Assembly: GCA_964540135.1 (NCBI GenBank)
Contig: CAZILK010000017.1
Span: forward strand, 1 to 19,542
Reading direction: 5' to 3'
DNA from: CAZCAQ01 sp964540135
Lineage (GTDB): Bacteria; Patescibacteriota; WWE3; UBA101185; UBA10185
Length of the DNA: 19,542 nucleotides
In this document: piece after piece, positions 1-6,836 of the stretch
Numbering within the stretch: the first letter of the stretch is position 1
How the letters are laid out: the number at the start of each line of letters is the position of its first letter
Notes under the pieces: model-generated
Seen by the model: the letters and a program-made list of their open reading frames with translations, nothing else
Told to the model about the DNA's origin: nothing
Database searches by the model: none
Position numbers and translations under genes: made by a program

Positions 1-357
1 AAAGTAAATGGCTATAACAAAGAGGAGTGGGAAAGCGCTGATAACCTCAAAGCGGCTCTAGAGACTTTTGCCATGAAAACCGAGGAATGTATACTCTGCG
101 GACATAACATTTGGTTTGACTGGAGTTTTTTAAATGAAGCATTCACAAAACACAATGTTAAATATAAACTTGATTATCATATGCTGGATACTTTCACTAT
201 GGTATGGCAAAAACTAAGTACTACGCCACTCACCCGCGCTAACTTAAATGTGGCAGCTAAGTTTCTAGGTATCCAACCAGAGCCGACCATGCACAGAGCT
301 CTCAATGGAGCAATGACTGATTATAAATTGCTCAAAGCTTTGAAAGCTAACCTATAG
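1..357 (+). CDS. DnaQ-like 3'-5' exonuclease, C-terminal part (partial)
   Basis: The reading frame is open from base 1 and ends at TAG 355-357, so only the last 118 residues of a longer protein are present. Visible landmarks fit the DEDDh exonuclease (DnaQ/RNase T) family. An N-terminal NGYNKEEW segment resembles the strand after the Exo I motif, GHNIWFDWSFL is an Exo II motif, and MHRALNGAMTDY is the Exo III region near the C-terminus. The family removes 3' nucleotides using two metal ions held by DEDD residues. In the Exo III motif the His is present, but the residue five positions later, normally the metal-binding Asp, is Gly. The copy may therefore be weakly active or inactive as a nuclease. 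The Exo I motif lies upstream of the window. Family assignment is fairly firm; substrate is unknown. Confidence 0.8.
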   Translation, partial: KVNGYNKEEWESADNLKAALETFAMKTEECILCGHNIWFDWSFLNEAFTKHNVKYKLDYHMLDTFTMVWQKLSTTPLTRANLNVAAKFLGIQPEPTMHRALNGAMTDYKLLKALKANL

Positions 358-359
358 GC

Positions 360-388
360 TTGACAGAAAAAGAGTGATTTGCTAATTT
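360..388 (+). promoter_or_regulatory. Promoter of the 395 gene, leaderless type
   Basis: TTGACA at 360-365, a 17-base spacer, and an extended -10 (TGC then TAATTT at 383-388). The -10 ends six bases before the ATG at 395, so transcription should begin at or within about one base of the start codon. The -35 overlaps no coding sequence, lying just after the exonuclease stop codon. This is the best-formed leaderless promoter in the window. Confidence 0.7.
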
Positions 389-394
389 TCACAC

Positions 395-976
395 ATGCCG
401 CCTTCAATATTTAATGGAGAGTTTATTAATGCTTATGTCGGGCTAGAAGCAGGGGTTCGTATGGTAGATGAAACTGTAGCAGCTTTCAGAGCGCCTATTG
501 CACGTGCGCTCAGGCTTCACCTAGATGACGTTCACCGAGAAATCGGAGTTTTTGCATTGGGTACTCTTAAAGTTCATGTGGAAACTGAAGGTTACAGCAA
601 ACCAGAAACCTCAGTTGTACTCAGTGTACGTGGCACCGATCTTGAAACTCGAAGAGAACAAAAGGGTCATTATGTTTTATCTCTTAACGCCATGGGAAAT
701 CCAGAACTTTATCCAATTTCCGATGAGGCTATCCCTGCATTACTTGAAGGAGTAGATTTAATAAGCTTAACTCCCTGCTGGAATATGAGAAGTAGGCATG
801 AATTCATCAGACTACCGACAATTGGAGTCGTTAAAGCGTCTGCTAAGCACTCTATCGGTAACACTAACGTAGTTTCAACTTTTGAACCTCTTGGAGCTGG
901 GACATTTGACGAGCAGACGCAAACAGTAAACACAACTTATCTACTGCTCAGCAGGTACTCGAAAGCATTGCCTTAA
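395..976 (+). CDS. Hypothetical protein, 193 residues
   Basis: I do not recognise this protein. It has no signal peptide or convincing membrane segment and looks soluble and cytoplasmic. It is mixed alpha/beta in appearance, with a helical, Arg/His-rich N-terminal third (around residues 20-50) followed by strand-rich sequence. No catalytic motif stands out. The ATG at 395 is chosen because an almost perfect promoter ends six bases upstream; there is no Shine-Dalgarno sequence. The promoter also argues that the gene is expressed alone and not as part of the exonuclease transcript. It converges on the glycosyltransferase gene with 12 bases between the stop codons. The DNA is somewhat less AT-rich than its neighbours, which could hint at a different origin, but that is a visual impression. 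Confidence 0.7.
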   Translation: MPPSIFNGEFINAYVGLEAGVRMVDETVAAFRAPIARALRLHLDDVHREIGVFALGTLKVHVETEGYSKPETSVVLSVRGTDLETRREQKGHYVLSLNAMGNPELYPISDEAIPALLEGVDLISLTPCWNMRSRHEFIRLPTIGVVKASAKHSIGNTNVVSTFEPLGAGTFDEQTQTVNTTYLLLSRYSKALP

Positions 977-988
977 AGGCTCTTCAAT

Positions 989-1960
989 CTATAAACTCTC
1001 CCTAACAATATAGGTTTTCCTACCACTTGCTTCAAAGTATGTTCTCATCATAAGCTCCCCAATCAGCCCAAGCATAAATGATTGGACTCCAACAACAATT
1101 AGCATCATTGATAAAATTAACAGAGGTCTATTACCAATAGGCTGCATGAAAACAAACTTAAGTATTGTTAGATACACTCCGGTCATAAAACCAAGACCTG
1201 CAAGGACAGCACCTGTAAAACCAAAAAGCCTACCAGGCATTGCGTAGAAAGGTTTTTTGGCAAAGTAAAGTAGGAACCAAAGAGTAACAAGATCAAGGAG
1301 CACTTTAATTGTTCTTTTGCTTCCCTTGTATGCTGACTCCCCAAAATCTCTGTCTTTGAAATCAACATCAAATTCAATCATTTTAGGTCTATAAATAGAT
1401 ACAAAATCTGGAATAAATCTATGCATCTCACCATATAATCTTAAATTATCAATAATTACTCTTCTAAAACCTTTAAGTCCTGACCCTCTATCCTGCATAT
1501 CAACACGTGATATTCTAGTAATTAACTTATTTGCAACACCACTCTTAACTTGTCCTGCCCCTTTCTCATCAGAAAAAGCACTATGTCTTCCTTTTCTATT
1601 TGTATTTACAAAATCATATCCTTCTTCTAGTTTCTCAATTACCTGGACTATATTTGAAACTGGAATTTCAAGATCTGCTGAGATTGTTAAAACATACTCT
1701 CCTTTTGATGCATCAAATCCAGCTTGATAAGCAGCGCTTTGACCAAAATTACCCATTAAGTTAATTCCTTTTATTTGTGGATGGTTTTTACAATACGCAG
1801 ATATAACATCCCAAGTACTATCCTTACTCCCATCATTAACAGCAATTATTTCAAATTTGTATGAATGATTTTTACAAACCTCAAGTAGTGCATCAAATGT
1901 TCTATTAATGTTTTTTTCTTCGTTGTAGCAAGGAATTACAATTGAAACCAACCTATCCAT
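989..1960 (-). CDS. Family 2 glycosyltransferase, polyprenyl-phosphate type with two membrane helices
   Basis: 323 residues. The N-terminal GT-A domain begins VSIVIPCYNEE, followed by VNDGS (42-45) for nucleotide binding and SADLE (94-98) where the family usually has DADLQ. MQDRGSGLKGFRR and a GES-AYKGSKR segment follow, typical of the DPM1/ArnC/GtrB group. Two hydrophobic segments near the C-terminus (about 238-262 and 275-300) match the membrane anchor of the GtrB/ArnC type. The family moves a sugar from a nucleotide sugar to a polyprenyl phosphate at the inner face of the membrane, feeding cell-surface glycan assembly. The first Asp of the DxD motif is Ser here. Its ATG directly follows the TAA of the epimerase gene (TAAATG), so the two are one operon and probably one glycan pathway. 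The exact sugar cannot be read from the sequence. Confidence 0.88.
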   Translation of the reverse strand: MDRLVSIVIPCYNEEKNINRTFDALLEVCKNHSYKFEIIAVNDGSKDSTWDVISAYCKNHPQIKGINLMGNFGQSAAYQAGFDASKGEYVLTISADLEIPVSNIVQVIEKLEEGYDFVNTNRKGRHSAFSDEKGAGQVKSGVANKLITRISRVDMQDRGSGLKGFRRVIIDNLRLYGEMHRFIPDFVSIYRPKMIEFDVDFKDRDFGESAYKGSKRTIKVLLDLVTLWFLLYFAKKPFYAMPGRLFGFTGAVLAGLGFMTGVYLTILKFVFMQPIGNRPLLILSMMLIVVGVQSFMLGLIGELMMRTYFEASGRKTYIVRESL

Positions 1961-3031
1961 TTAAACATCCATTTCTTGATACCACTTCGGCATCAATTTA
2001 AAAATTTCTACTTGGCGTTTAACGCCTTCGTACATATCCATTGATGGATTATATGGTAACATTTTTTGAGCTTTTTCAATTGACGCACTTGAAACAACAT
2101 CTCCCTTATCAACAGTTACAACTTTGTAGAGAGCTTTTTTATCAAAAGCTTTTTCAATGGAATCAATCCAAGTCTTTATTGGAAGTGGGTTTGATGTCCC
2201 GATATTAAATACCTCAAACGGATAATCACAATTCAAACAAGCTAAGATACCGTTTACCTCATCATCAATGTAAGTGCTATCTTTTGCAGTATCTAAACCC
2301 ATCTTCCCGTATATCTGTAGTTCTTTATCATTGAATACATAGTTAACCGCTCGTTGATGAAACATGCCGTACGGTCTTTGTAAAGGTCCGTATATGGGCC
2401 CGAATATACGAACAATAGTAATAGGTAAACCAAACATTTTATAGAAAGAATGTGATAGTACTTCTCCTGAAACTTTAGTTGCACCATATACTGATGCTGG
2501 TTTTGAAACATCATCCTCCTCAGTAACTTTTTTATCTTCTCTGTTTCCATATACAGAAGATGAGGAACCAAAAACAAAGCGCGAAACATTATGTTGTACT
2601 GAAAGATTAAGTAAGTTAACTGTACCGTCTATATTAACTTCAGTGTAGAGTCTTGGTTTTTTCTCAGATAACGGTACTCCTGCCATGGCAGCAAGATGTA
2701 CAACCTTGTCTATTTTGTGATTACCAAAAACGGTTTCAAGAAACGCAAAGTCCCTAATGTCTCCTTCATAGAAATTAAACTCTCCTTTAGATATACCTGT
2801 GTTTGGATAAAAGTCACTTAGTGCGCCACTTACCTTTTCAACAAGCTCCTTCTCGTGAACCGCAGGTATTCCAGCAGATGCTCTAACAAGATCTAGGTTA
2901 AACTCTTTGCAGTCTCTTAAATAGTAATCATTGAAATTATCAATACCAACAACATTAACCCCAGCTCTAATCAGCGCGCGGGCAACATAACTCCCAATAA
3001 ACCCCGCAGCTCCAGTAACAAGCACATTCAT
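1961..3031 (-). CDS. NAD-dependent nucleotide-sugar epimerase/dehydratase
   Basis: 356 residues of the extended short-chain dehydrogenase family. The Rossmann glycine motif GAAGFIG is at 7-13, DNFNDYY at 31-37, GDIRD near 90, HLAAMAGV near 112, a Ser-rich GSSSSVYG at 155-162 and the catalytic YGATK (Tyr182, Lys186). RIFGPIYGPLQRP matches UDP-sugar 4-epimerases, in particular the UDP-glucuronate/UDP-galactose group. The protein would interconvert or modify a nucleotide sugar in the cytoplasm, probably supplying the glycosyltransferase encoded directly downstream. An insertion of roughly 30 residues (about 52-84) separates the cofactor-binding half from the GDIRD strand and is longer than usual. 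The ATG is supported by a TAAAAT -10 box six bases upstream. Substrate specificity is not determinable by eye. Confidence 0.88.
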   Translation of the reverse strand: MNVLVTGAAGFIGSYVARALIRAGVNVVGIDNFNDYYLRDCKEFNLDLVRASAGIPAVHEKELVEKVSGALSDFYPNTGISKGEFNFYEGDIRDFAFLETVFGNHKIDKVVHLAAMAGVPLSEKKPRLYTEVNIDGTVNLLNLSVQHNVSRFVFGSSSSVYGNREDKKVTEEDDVSKPASVYGATKVSGEVLSHSFYKMFGLPITIVRIFGPIYGPLQRPYGMFHQRAVNYVFNDKELQIYGKMGLDTAKDSTYIDDEVNGILACLNCDYPFEVFNIGTSNPLPIKTWIDSIEKAFDKKALYKVVTVDKGDVVSSASIEKAQKMLPYNPSMDMYEGVKRQVEIFKLMPKWYQEMDV

Positions 3032-3037
3032 ACAGGT

Positions 3038-3065
3038 ATTTTATCACCTTAGGGTAATTTGCAAA
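3038..3065 (-). promoter_or_regulatory. Promoter of the epimerase-glycosyltransferase operon, leaderless type
   Basis: On the minus strand, TTTGCA (3065-3060), 16 bases, then TAAAAT (3043-3038). The -10 ends six bases before the ATG at 3031, predicting transcription from the start codon. The -35 is weak. An ACAGGT/ACCTGT inverted repeat (about 3032-3037 and 3072-3077) brackets the region and could be an operator or chance. Confidence 0.5.
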
Positions 3066-3078
3066 AATATCACCTGTC

Positions 3079-3393
3079 TCAGTTTGTTTGAATATTTGGT
3101 TCCTTACCGTAGTTTGGAACCTCAAAATCATTTGGGTTAGGTTTTATACCGTACGCCCAATTTAGAATATTGGCTATGGTTACTCCTTTTTTAAGTCCAG
3201 TAAAAGATCCGGGACCAGGGAAAGCTTTGAACTCAGTTATTTCATCTTTTTTTATCCTGTGCTTTTCAATTAAGTCTTTAATTGTTTGAGCTGCATCAAT
3301 ATTTCCTGTACATTCTTCAATGACCTCTTCTTGTTTAATTAGCCTCACTGTGACTGAGTCTTTAACAGATGTATCAATGCAGATTGTGTACAT
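3079..3393 (-). CDS. tsaB: Short TsaB-like protein (N-terminal lobe only)
   Basis: 104 residues. The N-terminus MYTICIDTS and the motif FPGPGSFTGLKKG (about 58-70) are those of TsaB (YeaZ), the ASKHA-fold scaffold that joins TsaD and TsaE to make the t6A modification at A37 of ANN-decoding tRNAs. Known TsaB proteins are roughly 200 or more residues with two lobes; this one stops soon after the first lobe. Only 47 bases separate its stop from the epimerase ATG, so there is no room for a lost second half or a simple frameshift. The short form therefore appears real. It overlaps the upstream tsaE gene by 20 bases, implying coupled translation. Family assignment is firm, function as a full TsaB partner is inferred. 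Confidence 0.82.
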   Translation of the reverse strand: MYTICIDTSVKDSVTVRLIKQEEVIEECTGNIDAAQTIKDLIEKHRIKKDEITEFKAFPGPGSFTGLKKGVTIANILNWAYGIKPNPNDFEVPNYGKEPNIQTN

Positions 3394-3811
3394 GTATTCT
3401 CCTTGTATTTTCGTCGATAGCTTCGAAATTTATATTGATTGTTCTTTTAGGCAGTTTATCTAAAATAAGTTCCGGCCATTCAATAAGTGTTATAGCTTCT
3501 GGATCCTCAGTAAAAGTCAGGATACCGATATCTTCAATCTCTTCTATACTTTCCATGCGGTACAAGTCAGCATGATAAATCTTTTTAATATCTCCTAATG
3601 CATTAGCATCATAGTATTCTCTAACAAGGACATAGGTTGGACTCTGTACTCGAGCAGCTATGCCTAAAAACTTTGCAAGTACAGATGTGAAAAAAGTCTT
3701 TCCGGCCCCCAGTTCACCTTGGAGGGTTATAACATCTTTTGGTTTTAATTTAGTTGCTAGTCTTTCAGCCAACTCTGAAGTTTGACTGGCAGAAGATGAA
3801 AGAATTTCCAT
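3374..3811 (-). CDS. tsaE: TsaE, ATPase of t6A tRNA modification
   Basis: 145 residues, the usual length. It shows the P-loop GELGAGKT (32-39), SPTYVLVREY (57-66), HADLYRM (80-86) and ITLIEWPE (108-115), the recognised series of TsaE/YjeE motifs. TsaE hydrolyses ATP to drive turnover of the TsaB-TsaD threonylcarbamoyl transferase complex in the cytoplasm. The start is placed at 3811 because the residues before the P-loop match the family's normal N-terminus. This makes it overlap the 3' end of the VanZ-like gene by 55 bases in another frame. It overlaps tsaB by 20 bases at the other end. Order in the transcript is VanZ-like, tsaE, tsaB. tsaD and the L-threonylcarbamoyl-AMP synthase are not in the window. 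Confidence 0.93.
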   Translation of the reverse strand: MEILSSSASQTSELAERLATKLKPKDVITLQGELGAGKTFFTSVLAKFLGIAARVQSPTYVLVREYYDANALGDIKKIYHADLYRMESIEEIEDIGILTFTEDPEAITLIEWPELILDKLPKRTININFEAIDENTRRIHVHNLH

Positions 3812-4131
3812 ACAAATCCCGCTGTAACAAGTACAGATACTGAATCAATTACTAAATCTCTGACTGAACCCATTCTGGATGGCACAAAAGTCTGATGAAA
3901 CTCATCGGATGCACCATATAGTATCGCAAGAACCGCAGCTACAGGGATGCTCTTTGATCCTCTGTAAAAGCTTAGAAACAAAAGAGAATACACAATGACA
4001 TGGATGGATTTATGAGCTGCAAAATCAACTGTCTGATTTGACGAAACCTGGGCACCAGGTGTTGCTGACGAGGCAAATAGAAATGCACATATCAGAACGG
4101 CCGGTCCCCACCTCTTAAAAAATCTAAGCAT
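3757..4131 (-). CDS. VanZ-like family membrane protein
   Basis: 124 residues with about three to four hydrophobic segments. The family signature is clear: HKSIHVIVYSLLFLS (40-54), then YGASDEFHQTFVPSRMGSVRD (72-92) and a final membrane helix (about 94-112). VanZ-like proteins are small integral membrane proteins found in many bacteria. One member raises teicoplanin resistance, but the general biochemical role is unknown, and there is no reason here to call resistance. The 3' end runs 55 bases into tsaE. The ATG is backed by a TAAAAT -10 box six bases upstream, so it may start its own transcript although the preceding gene ends only 16 bases away. Confidence 0.88.
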   Translation of the reverse strand: MLRFFKRWGPAVLICAFLFASSATPGAQVSSNQTVDFAAHKSIHVIVYSLLFLSFYRGSKSIPVAAVLAILYGASDEFHQTFVPSRMGSVRDLVIDSVSVLVTAGFVWKFFHLLPVKLQSWLKD

Positions 4132-4137
4132 GGGAAT

Positions 4138-4143
4138 ATTTTA
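4138..4143 (-). promoter_or_regulatory. Candidate -10 box of the VanZ-tsaE-tsaB operon
   Basis: TAAAAT on the minus strand (4143-4138), ending six bases before the ATG at 4131, the same arrangement as at the epimerase gene. No clear -35 is seen at 16-18 bases, and the region where it would lie is inside the end of the upstream gene. Supported mainly by the repeated spacing seen at other genes. Confidence 0.4.
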
Positions 4144-4147
4144 ACAT

Positions 4148-4573
4148 TTAAGGTTTACTAAAGCTTTTAGGAAGTTTTAACTTTGAAGCTGTGGTATTTA
4201 GCTTGTTTCTGGTCCAAAGCTTCTTAATAGGCGTCTCGTAAATGATGCCCGACCTAGTATCCTGCATTAAAAAGCTGACACTATACATATCTCTATTACC
4301 CAGTGTTTTTATTTTAGTAGAGGATGCGAAAGCTGGCTGTTCTGTCCAAAAACTTTCACTATTAATCCAGGTGGAGGTAACGGGATTTAAAATAAAACCA
4401 GAACCCTCATAGAACTTCGCTCTTACTCTTATATTTTGAAGGTAGTTCTCAGGAACTTTGTAATAGAAATTAATATGTGCCTCACCATTTGAAGATAGTA
4501 AGTATGAACTAGGTATGAAATCAAAATAAAGAGCGAATATTAAAAGAGTAAAAACATTTGTTAAAAATCTCAC
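4148..4573 (-). CDS. Hypothetical exported or membrane-anchored protein, 141 residues
   Basis: Not recognised. It opens with a hydrophobic segment (residues 3-26) that would be a signal peptide or anchor, then a strand-rich extracytoplasmic part with many aromatic and Ser/Thr residues (GEAHINFYYKVPE, then WINSESFWTE) and a basic, Lys-rich tail. No enzyme motif is visible. The start is GTG at 4573-4571; no ATG is available near the N-terminus. A TATTTT box six bases upstream of the GTG matches the leaderless spacing seen elsewhere, but the local sequence is so A/T-rich that this means little. It lies between the FtsEX hydrolase operon and the VanZ-like gene, suggesting an envelope role without proving one. 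Confidence 0.68.
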   Translation of the reverse strand: MRFLTNVFTLLIFALYFDFIPSSYLLSSNGEAHINFYYKVPENYLQNIRVRAKFYEGSGFILNPVTSTWINSESFWTEQPAFASSTKIKTLGNRDMYSVSFLMQDTRSGIIYETPIKKLWTRNKLNTTASKLKLPKSFSKP

Positions 4574-4647
4574 AAAAATAAAATAACATGAGCACTAAAA
4601 AAATAAATGTCTGTCTGTCTAATTTAGCTAGATATGGTAAGTAAGAA

Positions 4648-5946
4648 CTATTTTAAATGCCAATACAAAGACATATAGCCTTTAGGGTGGAAGATGAAGA
4701 CACCGTTACCGCCGTCACCTAAACAGTTACGACAAAAGTAGGCATCCCCCTCTTCAATCGCGTATACATACGATCCATTTGGACCATACATATCATAAGC
4801 TGGGTGAGGCTTACCGCCATAATAGGAATTTGAATAACATGTATGCCCGAATCCCTGAGAAATTGTTGGACTAGCAAGTGGCCATGTCCAGTCCCCATCC
4901 CCAACAGATCTTGTTTCTGCACTCTCACATCCTGTATTCCAATAAACGTTTTTCTCTTTCAAGACTTTTTTAGGATCAACGTAGTTTGAGTAATACCAAT
5001 TCCAGCCATCAATGTCTTCAAATGAATCATATTTATATACACCAAAATGCAAGTGATCCCCAAATGAATACCCGGTATTACCCTGAATACCAATCAGCTC
5101 GCCTCTTTTTACCTCTCTTGGTTCAGTATTTTTTAATACTGAAGCAGCATTTGTTATTTGATCAAGTTCTCTTTGAGCCTCGGCAAGTAGCTTCTGATAT
5201 TTAGCTTCATCGTTTTGAGTTAATTTTAGTAAATTTTGTTGCTCAGTTAGCTGGTCTTCAAGAGTTGCATTATATGCAACCTGTTTTGCCTTTTCACTTT
5301 CAATATCTTTTTTAAGCTCCTCAGCTTGAGCTTTTTTCTCAACGAGCAAATTCTTTTGGAGAACAAAGTTTTCTCTAATTCTTTTCATCTCAGCAATGAT
5401 CTCTTTGTCTTTATACTCCATTGTTTTTAAATAGGTGGATTTTTGAACCATAGCTGATGCAAAACTACTACCAAACAAAACAGACAACGGGTTGTCATCG
5501 TTTGTTTTATAGCGCTCTCTCATTCTTGAATTTAACACCTTAAGCTGAAAAGCCATCGAATCTTTGAGTCTTGAGATTCTGCTCTTGGTCTCTTCTATAT
5601 CTCCACCAAGTCTTTCTATCTGTCGCTCTTTCTGAAGGATTTGAGCTGTGGTATTTTCTATCTGGAGTTGAGTTAATTTTACTTGATCAGCAATTGACGC
5701 GATTTGGTTTGCTAAGGTTTTCTCTTTATTATCTAAATCTTTTAACCTCTTTTCATACTTTTCTATTTCATCTTTAAGATCTTCGATCTTTTCTTTTTCT
5801 TCTTCCTCCTCTTTTGTTCTATCTTCAGCCGTCTGGTCTTCTTCCGGAGCGCCTATAGCTAAGGGAAAATATGCATAAGCATGCGTTGCAACTACAAAAG
5901 ACAGTATTAGAACAAAAAGCAAACTGAACTTTTTTGAATATTTCAT
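4648..5946 (-). CDS. Coiled-coil peptidoglycan hydrolase with circularly permuted M23 domain, FtsEX partner
   Basis: 432 residues. A signal peptide (about 1-26, possible cleavage after AYA) is followed by a long charged coiled coil (about 40-268) like those of EnvC and PcsB, which FtsEX uses to control division hydrolases. The M23 metallopeptidase domain follows in an unusual order. GIQGNTGYSFGDHLHFGVY (His298, His300), normally its C-terminal half, comes first. ISQGFG, HPAYD (His381, Asp385) and MSLYWHLK (His430) follow and end the protein. All four zinc or catalytic positions known for LytM-type enzymes are present, so it could be an active endopeptidase. CRNC (405-408) may hold a disulfide. 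The ATG overlaps the ftsX stop as ATGA. The fit to the EnvC/PcsB role is inferred from architecture and position. Confidence 0.88.
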   Translation of the reverse strand: MKYSKKFSLLFVLILSFVVATHAYAYFPLAIGAPEEDQTAEDRTKEEEEEKEKIEDLKDEIEKYEKRLKDLDNKEKTLANQIASIADQVKLTQLQIENTTAQILQKERQIERLGGDIEETKSRISRLKDSMAFQLKVLNSRMRERYKTNDDNPLSVLFGSSFASAMVQKSTYLKTMEYKDKEIIAEMKRIRENFVLQKNLLVEKKAQAEELKKDIESEKAKQVAYNATLEDQLTEQQNLLKLTQNDEAKYQKLLAEAQRELDQITNAASVLKNTEPREVKRGELIGIQGNTGYSFGDHLHFGVYKYDSFEDIDGWNWYYSNYVDPKKVLKEKNVYWNTGCESAETRSVGDGDWTWPLASPTISQGFGHTCYSNSYYGGKPHPAYDMYGPNGSYVYAIEEGDAYFCRNCLGDGGNGVFIFHPKGYMSLYWHLK

Positions 5947-6836
5947 AAGTTAAGATATTTTTTGATTGCAGCAGTACTACCAACAAACCCAAGGATCAAT
6001 GCCGAAATTACCAAGAAAAGACTTAGTATTACGGTATACAAAAATGACCCGAGTTTAAGGGTTGGTATATTTGAAAGAAGCGTTAATTCATCTTGAACAA
6101 ACAGATTTTGGAATACAAACATATTTAAGACAGCGAAAAGCACAACTCCAGCAATTACTGCTGAACCTAGAGAATAAATTATAGCCTGAGTTATAAGTGG
6201 CTTTTTTACATAGGCTTCTGAGGCTCCAACAAGTCTTAGGATTGATATTTCGGTACCCTTGGCACTAATTGTTAACCTAAGTGCAATAACTATAATTGAA
6301 AAGGAGATGAATAAGAACACGCTCACAAGTACTAGGCCTGCAGTGTTAATTACAGAACTCCAAAATTTAAATCTATTAACTGCGTCTTTAAAAAACTTAA
6401 CATCCTCAACGCCTTCATATTTGGTTAATTCCCTTGCTATCTTCTCTATATCACCAATCTTAACGGTTCTTAGCTCAAGGCTTGCGGGAAGGATACTTGA
6501 AGTGACAGACTCAAGAAGGAGTTCATCGCCCTTGTTTAATTCAGTAAAGATTTTAAACGCATCTTCTTTTGAAATATATTTAACCTCAGAAACTCGGATG
6601 TCTTTTTGTAATTTTTCTTTTGTTTTTAAAATAGAGTCTGCTGGGAAATCATCTTTAAAATATATTGATACCAAAACTTCTTTTTCTAAGCTTTTAATTG
6701 CTGTTTGGGTGAAGACAAATGTTGTTATAAAAGTTCCAAGAACTAGAAACGTCATGGTCATACTTACAAAAATAGAGATACTTAAGAATGCGTCTTTTTT
6801 TATAGATTGAAGTGCAATGTTGAATGGTTTACTCAT
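5943..6836 (-). CDS. ftsX: FtsX, membrane subunit of the division ABC complex
   Basis: 297 residues from the ATG at 6836. One membrane helix near the N-terminus (about 16-40), an extracytoplasmic domain of about 120 residues rich in Lys and Glu, then three helices near the C-terminus: the FtsX/MacB-type permease layout. FtsX does not transport; it passes FtsE ATPase cycles across the membrane to activate a cell-wall hydrolase during division. A GTG four codons earlier (6848) is also in frame, but the ATG is preferred because a G-run (6841-6846) lies at ribosome-binding distance and the overlap with ftsE is then only 8 bases. Its own stop overlaps the hydrolase ATG by four bases (ATGA), tying the three products together. 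Confidence 0.92.
   Translation of the reverse strand: MSKPFNIALQSIKKDAFLSISIFVSMTMTFLVLGTFITTFVFTQTAIKSLEKEVLVSIYFKDDFPADSILKTKEKLQKDIRVSEVKYISKEDAFKIFTELNKGDELLLESVTSSILPASLELRTVKIGDIEKIARELTKYEGVEDVKFFKDAVNRFKFWSSVINTAGLVLVSVFLFISFSIIVIALRLTISAKGTEISILRLVGASEAYVKKPLITQAIIYSLGSAVIAGVVLFAVLNMFVFQNLFVQDELTLLSNIPTLKLGSFLYTVILSLFLVISALILGFVGSTAAIKKYLNL

Noticed and set aside
970..980. GCCTTAAAGGC palindrome at the convergent ends of the 395 gene and glycosyltransferase.
   Set aside because: Only a four-base stem with no T-run on either strand, so not called a terminator.
4609..4621. Three tandem copies of TGTC between the hydrolase and the 141-residue gene.
   Set aside because: Too short to be more than a chance microsatellite; it overlaps no regulatory element I can defend.
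6259..6810. 183-codon open frame on the + strand inside ftsX.
   Set aside because: Antisense shadow of a well-supported gene, with no promoter or recognisable motif.
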